Shown here: in pieces, positions 1 to 5,597 of the stretch
How positions within the stretch are numbered: the stretch's first letter is position 1
Layout of the letters: each line of letters opens with the position of its first letter
Assembly: GCA_937898635.1 (NCBI GenBank)
Contig: CALEJW010000179.1
Location: 1-5,597 of the forward strand
Reading direction: 5' to 3'
Source of the DNA: an uncultured Pseudomonadota bacterium
GTDB taxonomy: Bacteria; Pseudomonadota; Gammaproteobacteria; Burkholderiales; Usitatibacteraceae
Length of the DNA: 5,597 nucleotides
Translations under genes and position numbers: made by a program
Notes under the pieces: generated by a model
Told to the model about the DNA's origin: nothing
What the model saw: only the letters and a program-made list of their open reading frames with translations
Databases searched by the model: none

Positions 1-1199
1 GCCTCGTAGGCGCGCTCCGCGGCGAGGCTCACCTTGTCGCCCAGCGCCGTGACGCAGAGCACCCGCCCGCCCGCGGTGACGACCCGGCCGTCCTTCTCCG
101 CGGTGCCCGCGTGGAAGACGTGGCAATCGTCCGCCGGCGGCGGCAGGCCCGTGATCTCGTCGCCCTTGCGCGGGCTCTCGGGATAGCCCGCGGCGGCGAG
201 CACCACGCCGAGCGCGGCGCGCCGGTCCCACTGCGCTTCCGCCTGGTCGAGCGTGCCGGCGAGGGCGTGCTCGAGGAGCTCGAGGAAGTCGCCCTTCAGC
301 CGCATCATGATGGGCTGCGTCTCCGGGTCGCCCAGGCGGCAGTTGAACTCCACCACGCGCGGCGCGCCCTGCGCGTCGATCATGAGGCCGGCGTAGAGGA
401 ATCCGGTGTAGGGCGCGCCTTCCCGCTCCATGCCCTTGAGCGTGGGCAGGATCACCTCCCGCATGGCGCGCGCGTGCACTTCCGGCGTCACCACCGGCGC
501 GGGCGAGTACGCGCCCATCCCGCCCGTGTTCGGGCCGCGGTCGCCGTCGAAGATGCGCTTGTGGTCCTGGGTCGATGCGAAGGCGAGCGCGTGCTTCCCG
601 TCGGCCATCACGATGAAGCTCGCTTCCTCCCCGGCCATGAACTCCTCGATCACGACGCGGTGGCCCGCCTCGCCCATGCCGCCGCCGGAAAGCATCATGT
701 CGATGGCGGCGTGGGCTTCCTCCGGCGTCGTCGCGACGACCACGCCCTTGCCCGCGGCGAGGCCGTCGGCCTTCACCACGATGGGCGCGCCCTTGATGTC
801 CACGTGTGCGTGGGCCGGGCCGGCCTCGGTGAACGTCGCGTAGTGCGCGGTGGGAATGCCGTGGCGCGCCATGAAGCGCTTGGCGAAGTCCTTGGACGAT
901 TCGAGCTGCGCGGCGGCTTTCGTCGGCCCGAAGATCGCGAGCCCCTCGGCGCGGAAGGCGTCCACCACGCCCGCGGCGAGCGGCGCCTCCGGCCCCACCA
1001 CCGTGAGCCCCACGCCCTGCGACTTCGCGAGCGCGACGAGCTCGGCGACGGTGGCGGCGGCGACGTTCTCGACCCCCTCCTCGCGCGCGGTGCCGGCGTT
1101 GCCCGGGGCCACGAGCACCTTCGAGACGCGCGGGGACTTCGCGAGCTTCCACGCGAGCGCGTGCTCGCGGCCGCCGGAGCCGATGACGAGGAGTTTCAC
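1..1199 (-). CDS. purD: Phosphoribosylamine-glycine ligase (GAR synthetase), C-terminus cut by window edge
   Basis: PurD catalyses the second step of de novo purine synthesis: ATP-dependent joining of glycine to 5-phosphoribosylamine to give GAR, in the cytoplasm. I translated the minus strand by hand and the frame is intact for 399 codons. It opens with MKLLVIGSGGREHALAWKL, the canonical N-terminus. It then carries GPEAPL (about residues 69-74), the ATP-grasp segment KADGLAAGKG (143-152), IEEFMAGEEASF (184-195), GPNTGGMGAYSP (222-233) and the metal/ATP-binding block EFNCRLGDPETQP (284-296). The C-terminal GGRVLCVTALG follows near residue 380. The E. coli protein is about 429 residues, so about 25 are missing at the window edge. 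The start is GTG at 1199-1197. It lies 10 bases after the purH stop, with GAGG (1211-1208) overlapping that stop 8 bases upstream, which suggests translation coupled to purH. No frameshift or lost key residue was seen. Confidence 0.97.
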   Translation of the reverse strand, partial: MKLLVIGSGGREHALAWKLAKSPRVSKVLVAPGNAGTAREEGVENVAAATVAELVALAKSQGVGLTVVGPEAPLAAGVVDAFRAEGLAIFGPTKAAAQLESSKDFAKRFMARHGIPTAHYATFTEAGPAHAHVDIKGAPIVVKADGLAAGKGVVVATTPEEAHAAIDMMLSGGGMGEAGHRVVIEEFMAGEEASFIVMADGKHALAFASTQDHKRIFDGDRGPNTGGMGAYSPAPVVTPEVHARAMREVILPTLKGMEREGAPYTGFLYAGLMIDAQGAPRVVEFNCRLGDPETQPIMMRLKGDFLELLEHALAGTLDQAEAQWDRRAALGVVLAAAGYPESPRKGDEITGLPPPADDCHVFHAGTAEKDGRVVTAGGRVLCVTALGDKVSLAAERAYE

Positions 1200-1209
1200 G
1201 CCCCGCGCC

Positions 1210-2778
1210 TCAGTGGCGGAAGTGGCGCATGCCGGTGAAGACCATGGCGATGCCGTGCCCGTCGGCGGCGGCGATGACTTCCTCGTCGCGCACGCTGCCG
1301 CCGGGCTGGATCACCGCGCGGGCGCCCGCCTTCGCGACGACGTCGAGTCCGTCGCGGAAGGGGAAGAAGGCGTCGGAGGCGGCAACGGAGCCCGCGAGCG
1401 AGAGGCCCGCGTGCTTCGCCTTGATCGCCGCGATGCGCGTGGAATCGACGCGGCTCATCTGTCCCGCGCCCACGCCGAGCGTCATGCCCTCGCCGCAGAA
1501 GACGATGGCGTTGGACTTCACGAACTTGGCCACCCGGAAAGCGAAGACGAGGTCGTTCATCTCGGCCTGGGTGGGCTTGCGCTTTGTCACGAAGCGAAGC
1601 CCGGAGACGTCGAAGGCGTCCGGGGACTGCACCAGGAGCCCGCCGCCCACGCGCTTCATGTCGAGGCGGTTCAACTCCCGCTCGGGCGAGATCGCGAGCA
1701 GGCGCACGTTCTGCTTGGCGGCGAAGACCTTCGCCGCCTCTCCTTCGTACGAAGGCGCGATCACCACTTCCACGAACTGCTTCGCGACCGCCTCGGCCGT
1801 GGGCCCGTCCACCGGCCGGTTGAAGGCGATGATGCCGCCGAAGGCCGAGGTGGGATCGGTCGCGAAGGCGCGGGCGTAGGCCTCGCGCGGCGAGGGCGCG
1901 ATGGCCACGCCGCAGGGGTTCGCGTGCTTCACGATCACGCACACCGGCACGTCGAACGTGCGGCAGCATTCCCAGGCAGCGTCCGCGTCGGCGATGTTGT
2001 TGTAGGAGAGCTCCTTGCCCTGGAGCTGCCGGAAGCGCGCGAGCGTGCCCCGTGCGGGGTCGTCCTCGGCATAGAACGCGGCCGACTGGTGCGGGTTCTC
2101 GCCGTAGCGAAGCGTCTGCGCGAGCGTGAAGGAGAGGTTCAGCCGCCCGGGGAATTCGCGCGCCGCGCCCTTCTCGTCGCGCGCCGTGAGCCAGGAGGAG
2201 ATCATGCCGTCGTAGGCGGCGGTGTGGCCGTAGGCCTTGGCGGCGAGCGCGTAGCGCTCGGCGAGCCCGAGCTTGCCGCCATTCTTCGCGAGCTTGCCGG
2301 CGAGGCTCGCGTAGTCCGCGGGGTCCGTGACGATCGCCACGAAGGCGTGGTTCTTCGCCGCCGCGCGCACCATCGCCGGGCCGCCGATGTCGATGTTCTC
2401 GATCGCCTCCTCCATCGAGCAGCCGGGCTTCGCCACGGTCCGCGCGAACGGATAGAGGTTCACGACCACGAGGTCGATGGGCGGGATGCCGTGGGCCTTC
2501 ATCGCCGCCACGTGCTCGGGAATGTCGCGCCGCGCGAGGATGCCGCCGTGCACCTTGGGGTGCAGGGTCTTCACCCGCCCGTCCATCATCTCGGGGAACC
2601 CGGTGTAGTCGCCCACCTCGATCACGGGCAGGCCGCTCGCGGAGAGGAGCTTCGCGGTGCCGCCGGTGGACAGGAGCTCGACGCCCTGGGCGGCGAGGAC
2701 CTTGGCGAAATCGACGACGCCGGTCTTGTCGGAGACGCTCAGGAGCGCCCGACGGATTCGGATCTGGTCTTGGGGCAT
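1210..2778 (-). CDS. purH: Bifunctional AICAR formyltransferase / IMP cyclohydrolase
   Basis: PurH performs the last two steps of de novo IMP synthesis: formylation of AICAR with 10-formyltetrahydrofolate, then ring closure to IMP. The 522-residue product is close to the E. coli length (about 529) and complete. The N-terminal MGS-like cyclohydrolase domain (about 1-200) shows SVSDKTG (14-20), STGGTAK (37-43), GRVKTLHPKVHGG (67-79), VVNLYPF (105-111) and ENIDIGGPAMVRAAAKN (127-143). The transformylase domain follows with LRYGENPHQ (223-231), QGKELSYNN (253-261), the catalytic Lys-His in VKHANPCG (283-290), TSAFGG (310-315), KSNAIV (421-426) and GAGQMSRVDS (437-446). It ends with the typical PGGSVRDEEV and GMRHFRH. 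The ATG start is supported by an AAGGA ribosome-binding site (2789-2785) 6 bases upstream. The gene sits 31 bases after fis and 10 bases before purD, consistent with one operon. Confidence 0.98.
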   Translation of the reverse strand: MPQDQIRIRRALLSVSDKTGVVDFAKVLAAQGVELLSTGGTAKLLSASGLPVIEVGDYTGFPEMMDGRVKTLHPKVHGGILARRDIPEHVAAMKAHGIPPIDLVVVNLYPFARTVAKPGCSMEEAIENIDIGGPAMVRAAAKNHAFVAIVTDPADYASLAGKLAKNGGKLGLAERYALAAKAYGHTAAYDGMISSWLTARDEKGAAREFPGRLNLSFTLAQTLRYGENPHQSAAFYAEDDPARGTLARFRQLQGKELSYNNIADADAAWECCRTFDVPVCVIVKHANPCGVAIAPSPREAYARAFATDPTSAFGGIIAFNRPVDGPTAEAVAKQFVEVVIAPSYEGEAAKVFAAKQNVRLLAISPERELNRLDMKRVGGGLLVQSPDAFDVSGLRFVTKRKPTQAEMNDLVFAFRVAKFVKSNAIVFCGEGMTLGVGAGQMSRVDSTRIAAIKAKHAGLSLAGSVAASDAFFPFRDGLDVVAKAGARAVIQPGGSVRDEEVIAAADGHGIAMVFTGMRHFRH

Positions 2779-2784
2779 CGCCCG

Positions 2785-2789
2785 TCCTT
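2785..2789 (-). promoter_or_regulatory. Shine-Dalgarno site of purH
   Basis: AAGGA is read on the minus strand, 6 bases before the purH ATG at 2778, in the 31-base fis-purH gap. It is the clearest ribosome-binding site in the window and fixes the purH start. No promoter-like boxes or terminator hairpin fit in this gap, so purH is most simply co-transcribed with fis. Confidence 0.7.
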
Positions 2790-2809
2790 CGGTTGGGCAG
2801 GACGACCGG

Positions 2810-3103
2810 CTAGTCGATGCCGTGTTCCTGCAGCTTCTTGCGGAGCGTGTTGCGGTTGATGCCGAGGAGCTCCGCCGCGCGCGTCTGGTTGCCCTGCGCG
2901 TGGTACATCACCACCTCGAGGAGCGGTTTCTCGACGCAATTGACGACCATGTTGTAGATGCCGCAGGTCTTCTCGCCGTCGAGGTCCTTGAAGTACTGCT
3001 TCATCATCTTGCGCACGGTCGAGGAGAGCTCGTTCTCGCGCTCGGCGGCTTCCGCCCTGGCGGCGGTGCGGGCATGGGTTCTAGGCTGCAAGGGCCACCT
3101 CAT
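2810..3103 (-). CDS. fis: DNA-binding protein Fis
   Basis: Fis is a small homodimeric nucleoid protein that bends DNA and, in well-studied enterics, activates rRNA/tRNA promoters and rises on entry into fast growth. The 97-residue translation has the family layout. A variable N-terminus comes first, then the dimerisation helices with VRKMMKQYFKDLDG (30-43) and VEKPLLEVVMYHA (57-69). The C-terminal helix-turn-helix is GNQTRAAELLGINRNTLRKK (71-90), and the protein ends LQEHGID. E. coli Fis is 98 residues, with a matching NQTRAA and GINRxTLRKKL block. The ATG at 3103 overlaps the end of dusB by 23 bases but has only a weak upstream purine run. A TTG at 3091 (93 residues) has GAGGTGG (3101-3095) just upstream and is an alternative start. 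Many betaproteobacterial Fis proteins are shorter, so part of the Ala/Arg/Glu-rich N-terminus may be a lineage extension or a misplaced start. Identity is near certain; the start is not. Confidence 0.95.
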   Translation of the reverse strand: MRWPLQPRTHARTAARAEAAERENELSSTVRKMMKQYFKDLDGEKTCGIYNMVVNCVEKPLLEVVMYHAQGNQTRAAELLGINRNTLRKKLQEHGID

Positions 3104-4094
3104 CTTCGTATTCGAGGCGCTCGGAGCGCTCGGCGAGTCCGTCGAAGAAGCCCCGGACGGCGTCGAGCTGTTCCCCGGCGGTCTGCAACTGGTTCATCCG
3201 GGCGCGGAAGAGGGCGGAGTTCTTGAGCCCCTTCGTGTACCAGGCGATGTGCTTGCGGGCGACGCGCGAGCCGCGCTCGGCGCCGTAGAAGGCGTAGAGG
3301 TCGTCCAGGTGCTCCAGGAGGACGGCGCGGATCTCCGCGGTCTCGGGCGGCGGGAGCTTCTCGCCCGTGGCGAGGAAGCGGGCGATCTCGCGGAAGATCC
3401 ACGGCCGGCCCTGGGCGGCGCGGCCGATCATGACCGCGTCGGCGCCGGTGTAGGCGAGGACCTCCTTCGCCTTCTCCGGGGAGTCGATGTCGCCGTTGGC
3501 CATGACGGGAATCGCGACCGAGGCCTTCACGGCGCGGATCGTGTCGTACTCGGCCTCTCCCGTGTACATGCAGGCCCGCGTGCGCCCGTGCAGGGCGAGG
3601 GCGGCGATGCCGCTTTGCTCCGCGATGCGGGCGATGGAGAGCGCGTTGCGGTTCTCCAGGTTCCAGCCGGTGCGGAACTTGAGGGTGACCGGGACCTCCA
3701 CCGCGCCCACCACGGCCTCGACGATCCGGGCGACGAGGGCCTCGTCCTTCAGGAGCGCGGAGCCCGCGGCGACGTTGCAGATCTTCTTGGCCGGGCAGCC
3801 CATGTTGATGTCGATGATCTGGGCGCCCTTGTCCACGTTGTACCGGGCCGCCTCGGCCATCATGGCCGGGTCGGACCCGGCGATCTGGATCACCTTGGGC
3901 TCGACCTCGCCCTCGTGGTTGCCGCGGCGAAGCGTCTTCTCCGAGCCCCACAGGAGCGAGTTCGACGCGACCATCTCGGAAACGGCCATGCCGGCCCCCA
4001 TCCGCTTGCAGAGCTGGCGGAAAGGCCGGTCCGTCACGCCCGCCATGGGCGCGACGACGAGGTTGTTCCGGAGGGAGACGTTTCCGATCTTCAC
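3081..4094 (-). CDS. dusB: tRNA-dihydrouridine synthase B
   Basis: DusB is an FMN-dependent enzyme that uses NADPH to reduce a uridine in the D-loop of tRNAs to dihydrouridine (U17 in E. coli). The 337-residue protein has a TIM-barrel catalytic domain (about 1-240) with APMAGVTDRPFR (15-26), VSEMVAS (38-44), QIAGSDP (70-76) and the active-site motif DINMGCPAKK (95-104), in which Cys100 is the expected proton donor. FMN/substrate motifs TLKFRTGW (137-144), LHGRTR (168-173), ANGDI (199-203) and IGRAAQGRPWIFR (223-235) follow. A helical tRNA-binding domain (about 245-320) completes it. The sequence tracks E. coli DusB closely, so DusB is preferred over DusA or DusC. The start is GTG at 4094, matching the family N-terminus MxIG; no convincing Shine-Dalgarno precedes it. 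Its 3' end overlaps fis, and the dusB-fis pair is a well-known proteobacterial arrangement. Confidence 0.97.
   Translation of the reverse strand: MKIGNVSLRNNLVVAPMAGVTDRPFRQLCKRMGAGMAVSEMVASNSLLWGSEKTLRRGNHEGEVEPKVIQIAGSDPAMMAEAARYNVDKGAQIIDINMGCPAKKICNVAAGSALLKDEALVARIVEAVVGAVEVPVTLKFRTGWNLENRNALSIARIAEQSGIAALALHGRTRACMYTGEAEYDTIRAVKASVAIPVMANGDIDSPEKAKEVLAYTGADAVMIGRAAQGRPWIFREIARFLATGEKLPPPETAEIRAVLLEHLDDLYAFYGAERGSRVARKHIAWYTKGLKNSALFRARMNQLQTAGEQLDAVRGFFDGLAERSERLEYEDEVALAA
3095..3101 (-). promoter_or_regulatory. Candidate Shine-Dalgarno for an alternative TTG start of fis
   Basis: GAGGTGG, complementary to the 16S 3' end, lies inside the last codons of dusB. Its GAGG core is 6 bases before an in-frame TTG (3091-3089). 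The annotated ATG at 3103 overlaps this motif and so cannot use it. The motif therefore favours the TTG start, although rare start codons and chance purine runs in GC-rich coding DNA make this tentative. Confidence 0.4.
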
Positions 4095-4284
4095 GGCGTT
4101 TGTAATGGTCTGGGAGCCGCGGAAAAGGCGCCCATTTTATACGCGAGTGCCGCGCGCGACCAAACAGTTTTTGCATCGTGCGACGCGGCTCGACGCGATT
4201 TCCTGCGCCATGTCAAGCGCTCGCGAGTCCGGCGCGCCGTTATCAAGAAACATGCCACCGCTTCCGTCGCTTTCGGGCGACCTT
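4095..4284. other. Intergenic spacer between the oxoprolinase-like gene and dusB
   Basis: This 190-base stretch holds the candidate dusB promoter. Just past the oxoprolinase stop there is a small inverted repeat (GTCGC/GCGAC, 4266-4270 with 4277-4281, 6-base loop). No T-run follows the hairpin, so it is not a convincing intrinsic terminator, and read-through into dusB cannot be excluded. A perfect TTGACA on the minus strand (4216-4211) has no matching -10 box at 16-18 bases. No tRNA, riboswitch or conserved small ORF was recognised. Confidence 0.6.
4136..4163 (-). promoter_or_regulatory. Putative sigma70 promoter of the dusB-fis-purH-purD operon
   Basis: On the minus strand a TATAAA -10 box (4141-4136, five of six consensus bases) lies 16 bases after TTGGTC (4163-4158, three of six consensus bases). 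This is the most AT-rich patch in an otherwise very GC-rich region. It would start transcription near 4129, giving a leader of about 35 bases before the dusB GTG. The bases after the -10 box (ATGGGCGCC) form a GC-rich discriminator, the feature that makes the enteric fis promoter sensitive to ppGpp. Stringent or growth-phase control here is an inference by analogy. The -35 box is weak. Confidence 0.5.
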
Positions 4285-5597
4285 TCAGGGCGCGCCGAAG
4301 CCTCCGCCGCCCGGCGTCTCGATCACGAAGACGTCGCCCGCGCCGACTTCCGTCTCGTCGGCGAATCCCAAGTCGGTGCGCGAGCCGTCGGCGCGCTCCA
4401 CCCAGTTGCGCCCGAGGTCCCCGGGCTCCCCGCCCGCCATGCCGTAGGGCGGGACGCGGCGGTGGCCGGCGAGGATGGCCGCCGTCATCGGCTCGAGGAA
4501 GCGGATGCGCCGCGTCGCGCCGTTGCCGCCGTTCCAGCGCCCGCGCCCGCCGCTGCCGGCCCGGATCGAGTGGGCATCCACTCTCACCGGATAGCGCCAT
4601 TCGAGGACCTCGGGATCGGTGAGGCGGGAATTGGTCATGTGCGCCTGCACCGTGTCGGTGCCCGGGAATCCCGGACCCGCGCCGGTGCCGCCGGAGATCG
4701 TCTCGTAGTACTGGTAGCGCTCGTTGCCGAAGGTGAAGTTGTTCATGGTGCCGTAGGAGGCGGCCATGACGCCGAGCGCCCCGTAGAGCGCGTCGGTGAT
4801 GCACTGCGAGGTCTCGACGTTGCCGGCGACCGTGGCGGCGGGCGGCCGGGGGCTCAGCATCGAGCCCTCGGGAATGCGCACCTCCAGGGGCTTCAGGCAC
4901 CCGGCGTTGAGCGGGATGTCGTCGTCCACGAGCGTGCGGAAGACGTAGAGCACGGCGGCGTAGACCACGGCCGAGGGGGCATTGAAATTGCTGTCGAGCT
5001 GCGCGCTGGTGCCCGCGAAGTCGATCACGGCGCTGCGCTTGTCGGCCCCGATCGCGATCCGCACGCGGATCACCGCGCCGTTGTCCATCTCGCAGGCGAA
5101 CTCCCCGTCCTTGAGGACCCCGATCACGCGGCGCACGCACTCCTCGGCGTTGTCCTGGACGTGGCCCATGTAGGCCTTCACGACGTCCAGGCCGAAGTGC
5201 TCCACCATGCGGCGAAGCTCCTGCACGCCCTTCTCGTTGGCGGCCACCTGGGCGCGCAGGTCCGCGATGTTCTGGTCGGGATTGCGGGCGGGGTAGCGGG
5301 CCGCGGCGAGGAGCCGGCGCATCTCCGCCTCGAGCATGCGCCCGTCCTCGACGAGCTTCACGTTGTCGAGGAGCACCCCTTCCTCCTCGATCGTGCGCGA
5401 GAAGGGCGGCATGGAGCCGGGCGTGATGCCGCCGATGTCGGCGTGGTGGCCCCGCGAGCCGACATAGAAGAGGATCTCGGGATGGCCCTCACCCCGGCCC
5501 TCTCCCGAGGGAGAGGGAGCACCCTCACCCCGGCCCTCTCCCAAGGGAGAGGGAGCCCTTTTCTCCCCTCTCCCTCCGGGAGAGGGGTCGGGGGTGA
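4285..5597 (-). CDS. 5-oxoprolinase / hydantoinase B family protein, N-terminus beyond the window and interrupted by repeats
   Basis: Members of this family (HyuB domain) pair with or are fused to a HyuA-like ATPase domain and hydrolyse cyclic amides such as 5-oxoproline or hydantoins using ATP. About 399 residues (5484-4288) align from memory with the C-terminal part of mammalian 5-oxoprolinase. In order they show SRGHHADIGGITPGSMPP (5457-5404), DLRAQVAANEKG, GLDVVKAYMGHVQDNAE, IPLNAGCLKPLEV, AGNVETSQCITDALYG, MNNFTFGN, YYETISGGTGAGP, HMTNSRLTDPEVLEWRYPV, GSGGRGRWNGG, PYGMAGGEPG and the terminal ETPGGGGFGAP. The closeness to eukaryotic OPLAH favours 5-oxoprolinase over hydantoinase, but substrate cannot be fixed from sequence. 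Family HyuB proteins have roughly 120 further residues upstream of this block. Here they are replaced, up to the window edge, by in-frame repeat-derived sequence (APSPxGEGRGEG twice). No ATG lies between the edge and the conserved block; TTG at 5544 is the only plausible local start and falls within a repeat. The gene is therefore either longer and carries an insertion, or is truncated. Confidence 0.9.
   Translation of the reverse strand, partial: TPDPSPGGRGEKRAPSPLGEGRGEGAPSPSGEGRGEGHPEILFYVGSRGHHADIGGITPGSMPPFSRTIEEEGVLLDNVKLVEDGRMLEAEMRRLLAAARYPARNPDQNIADLRAQVAANEKGVQELRRMVEHFGLDVVKAYMGHVQDNAEECVRRVIGVLKDGEFACEMDNGAVIRVRIAIGADKRSAVIDFAGTSAQLDSNFNAPSAVVYAAVLYVFRTLVDDDIPLNAGCLKPLEVRIPEGSMLSPRPPAATVAGNVETSQCITDALYGALGVMAASYGTMNNFTFGNERYQYYETISGGTGAGPGFPGTDTVQAHMTNSRLTDPEVLEWRYPVRVDAHSIRAGSGGRGRWNGGNGATRRIRFLEPMTAAILAGHRRVPPYGMAGGEPGDLGRNWVERADGSRTDLGFADETEVGAGDVFVIETPGGGGFGAP
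5486..5521 (+). repeat. Palindromic GC-rich repeat, direct unit 1 (36 bp)
   Basis: This unit starts CCCTCACCCCGG and contains a perfect 9-base-pair inverted repeat, CCCTCTCCC (5498-5506) and GGGAGAGGG (5509-5517), around a two-base centre. It matches the adjacent unit at 34 of 36 positions. Such CCCTCTCCC-type palindromes with a CCCTCACCCC flank are a common interspersed, usually intergenic, repeat in GC-rich proteobacteria. Here the unit lies in the coding frame of the oxoprolinase-like gene, immediately before its conserved block. Confidence 0.85.
5522..5557 (+). repeat. Palindromic GC-rich repeat, direct unit 2 (36 bp)
   Basis: This is a tandem copy of the preceding unit, differing only at the palindrome centre (AA instead of GA) and at the last base. 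The stem arms are 5534-5542 and 5545-5553. Because the period is 36 bases, the minus-strand reading frame is kept and a 12-residue peptide unit, APSPxGEGRGEG, is produced twice. Confidence 0.85.
5558..5597 (-). repeat. Palindromic GC-rich repeat, inverted diverged unit 3, cut by window edge
   Basis: This copy is in the opposite orientation. Read on the minus strand it begins TCACCCCCGACCCC, resembling the TCACCCCGGCCC flank of units 1 and 2. Its stem is a perfect 10-base-pair inverted repeat (5565-5574 with 5578-5587) around TCC. It is more diverged than the first two units are from each other. With the direct units it forms a head-to-tail plus inverted cluster, as in REP/BIME-type elements. 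The far end may continue past the window. Confidence 0.75.

Noticed and set aside
111..1238. Plus-strand open frame (375 codons) opposite purD
   Set aside because: It is antisense to a verified purD frame and has His/Arg-rich shadow composition without domains or a good start context.
850..2859. Long open frame (669 codons) on the plus strand opposite purH and part of purD
   Set aside because: It is antisense to two fully conserved genes, and its translation is Arg/His/Gly/Ala/Val-rich with no recognisable motif. This is the usual result of GC-rich codon bias creating stop-free complementary frames.
4091..4135. Small minus-strand frame (14 codons, MGAFSAAPRPLQTP) whose stop overlaps the dusB GTG as GTGA, possibly a leader peptide
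   Set aside because: Its ATG lies directly after the -10 box, upstream of the predicted transcription start, so it would not be on the main transcript, and it has no ribosome-binding site. It would matter only if transcription came from further upstream.
4211..4216. Perfect TTGACA -35 box on the minus strand in the spacer
   Set aside because: The sequence 16-18 bases downstream is GC-rich (around TCGAGC) and does not resemble a -10 box. The TATAAA box is about 70 bases away.
2958..4622. Long open frame (554 codons) on the plus strand spanning fis, dusB and the spacer
   Set aside because: It crosses three annotated minus-strand regions, has biased low-information composition ending in Arg/Ser-rich sequence, and resembles no known family; a shadow frame.
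5565..5587. Intrinsic terminator from the 10-base-pair GC hairpin
   Set aside because: The stem is strong but there is no T-run after it on either strand (the plus side continues TCGGGGG; the minus side has only GAGAAAAGGG), and it lies within a repeat cluster inside an open coding frame.
5486..5597. CRISPR array
   Set aside because: The 36-bp period of two units is superficially suggestive, but the copies abut with no spacers, are strongly palindromic throughout, and the third is inverted. This is a REP-like cluster.

Overview
The window is G+C-rich bacterial DNA (about two thirds G+C by eye). Five protein genes, all read from the minus strand, fill almost all of it. In transcription order (right to left) they are: a 5-oxoprolinase / hydantoinase B-type protein whose N-terminal part lies beyond the right edge; dusB (tRNA-dihydrouridine synthase B); fis (nucleoid protein); purH (AICAR transformylase / IMP cyclohydrolase); and purD (GAR synthetase), which runs off the left edge about 25 codons before its expected end. 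The order dusB-fis-purH-purD, a short Fis whose body (FKDLDGEK, EKPLLEVV, GINRNTLRKKLQEHG) looks betaproteobacterial, and the base composition suggest a high-GC betaproteobacterium. That assignment is an inference; there is no rRNA or other marker here.

Layout: 1-1199 purD (3'-truncated by the window); 1200-1209 a 10-base gap; 1210-2778 purH; 2779-2809 a gap holding a good ribosome-binding site; 2810-3103 fis, overlapping the end of dusB; 3081-4094 dusB; 4095-4284 an intergenic spacer with a plausible sigma70 promoter; 4285-5597 the C-terminal three quarters of a 5-oxoprolinase-like subunit; 5486-5597 an array of three palindromic GC-rich repeats at the upstream end of that gene.

The four genes dusB to purD look like one operon: spacing is tight or overlapping, and the only promoter-like sequence precedes dusB. 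The operon joins a tRNA-modifying enzyme, a growth-phase regulator of stable RNA synthesis and two de novo purine enzymes, all in demand during fast growth. The oxoprolinase-like gene lies upstream on the same strand. It probably belongs to a different, ATP-dependent amidohydrolase function, though no convincing terminator separates it from dusB.

The most unusual feature is the repeat array at the right edge. Two 36-base direct units plus one inverted unit sit where the oxoprolinase family normally continues into its N-terminal region. The reading frame stays open through all of the array that is visible, giving a 12-residue low-complexity repeat (APSPxGEGRGEG) directly before the conserved SRGHHADIGG block. 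It is either an in-frame insertion into a surface turn or the scar of a truncated gene. Nothing in the window amounts to a clearly new multi-gene system.
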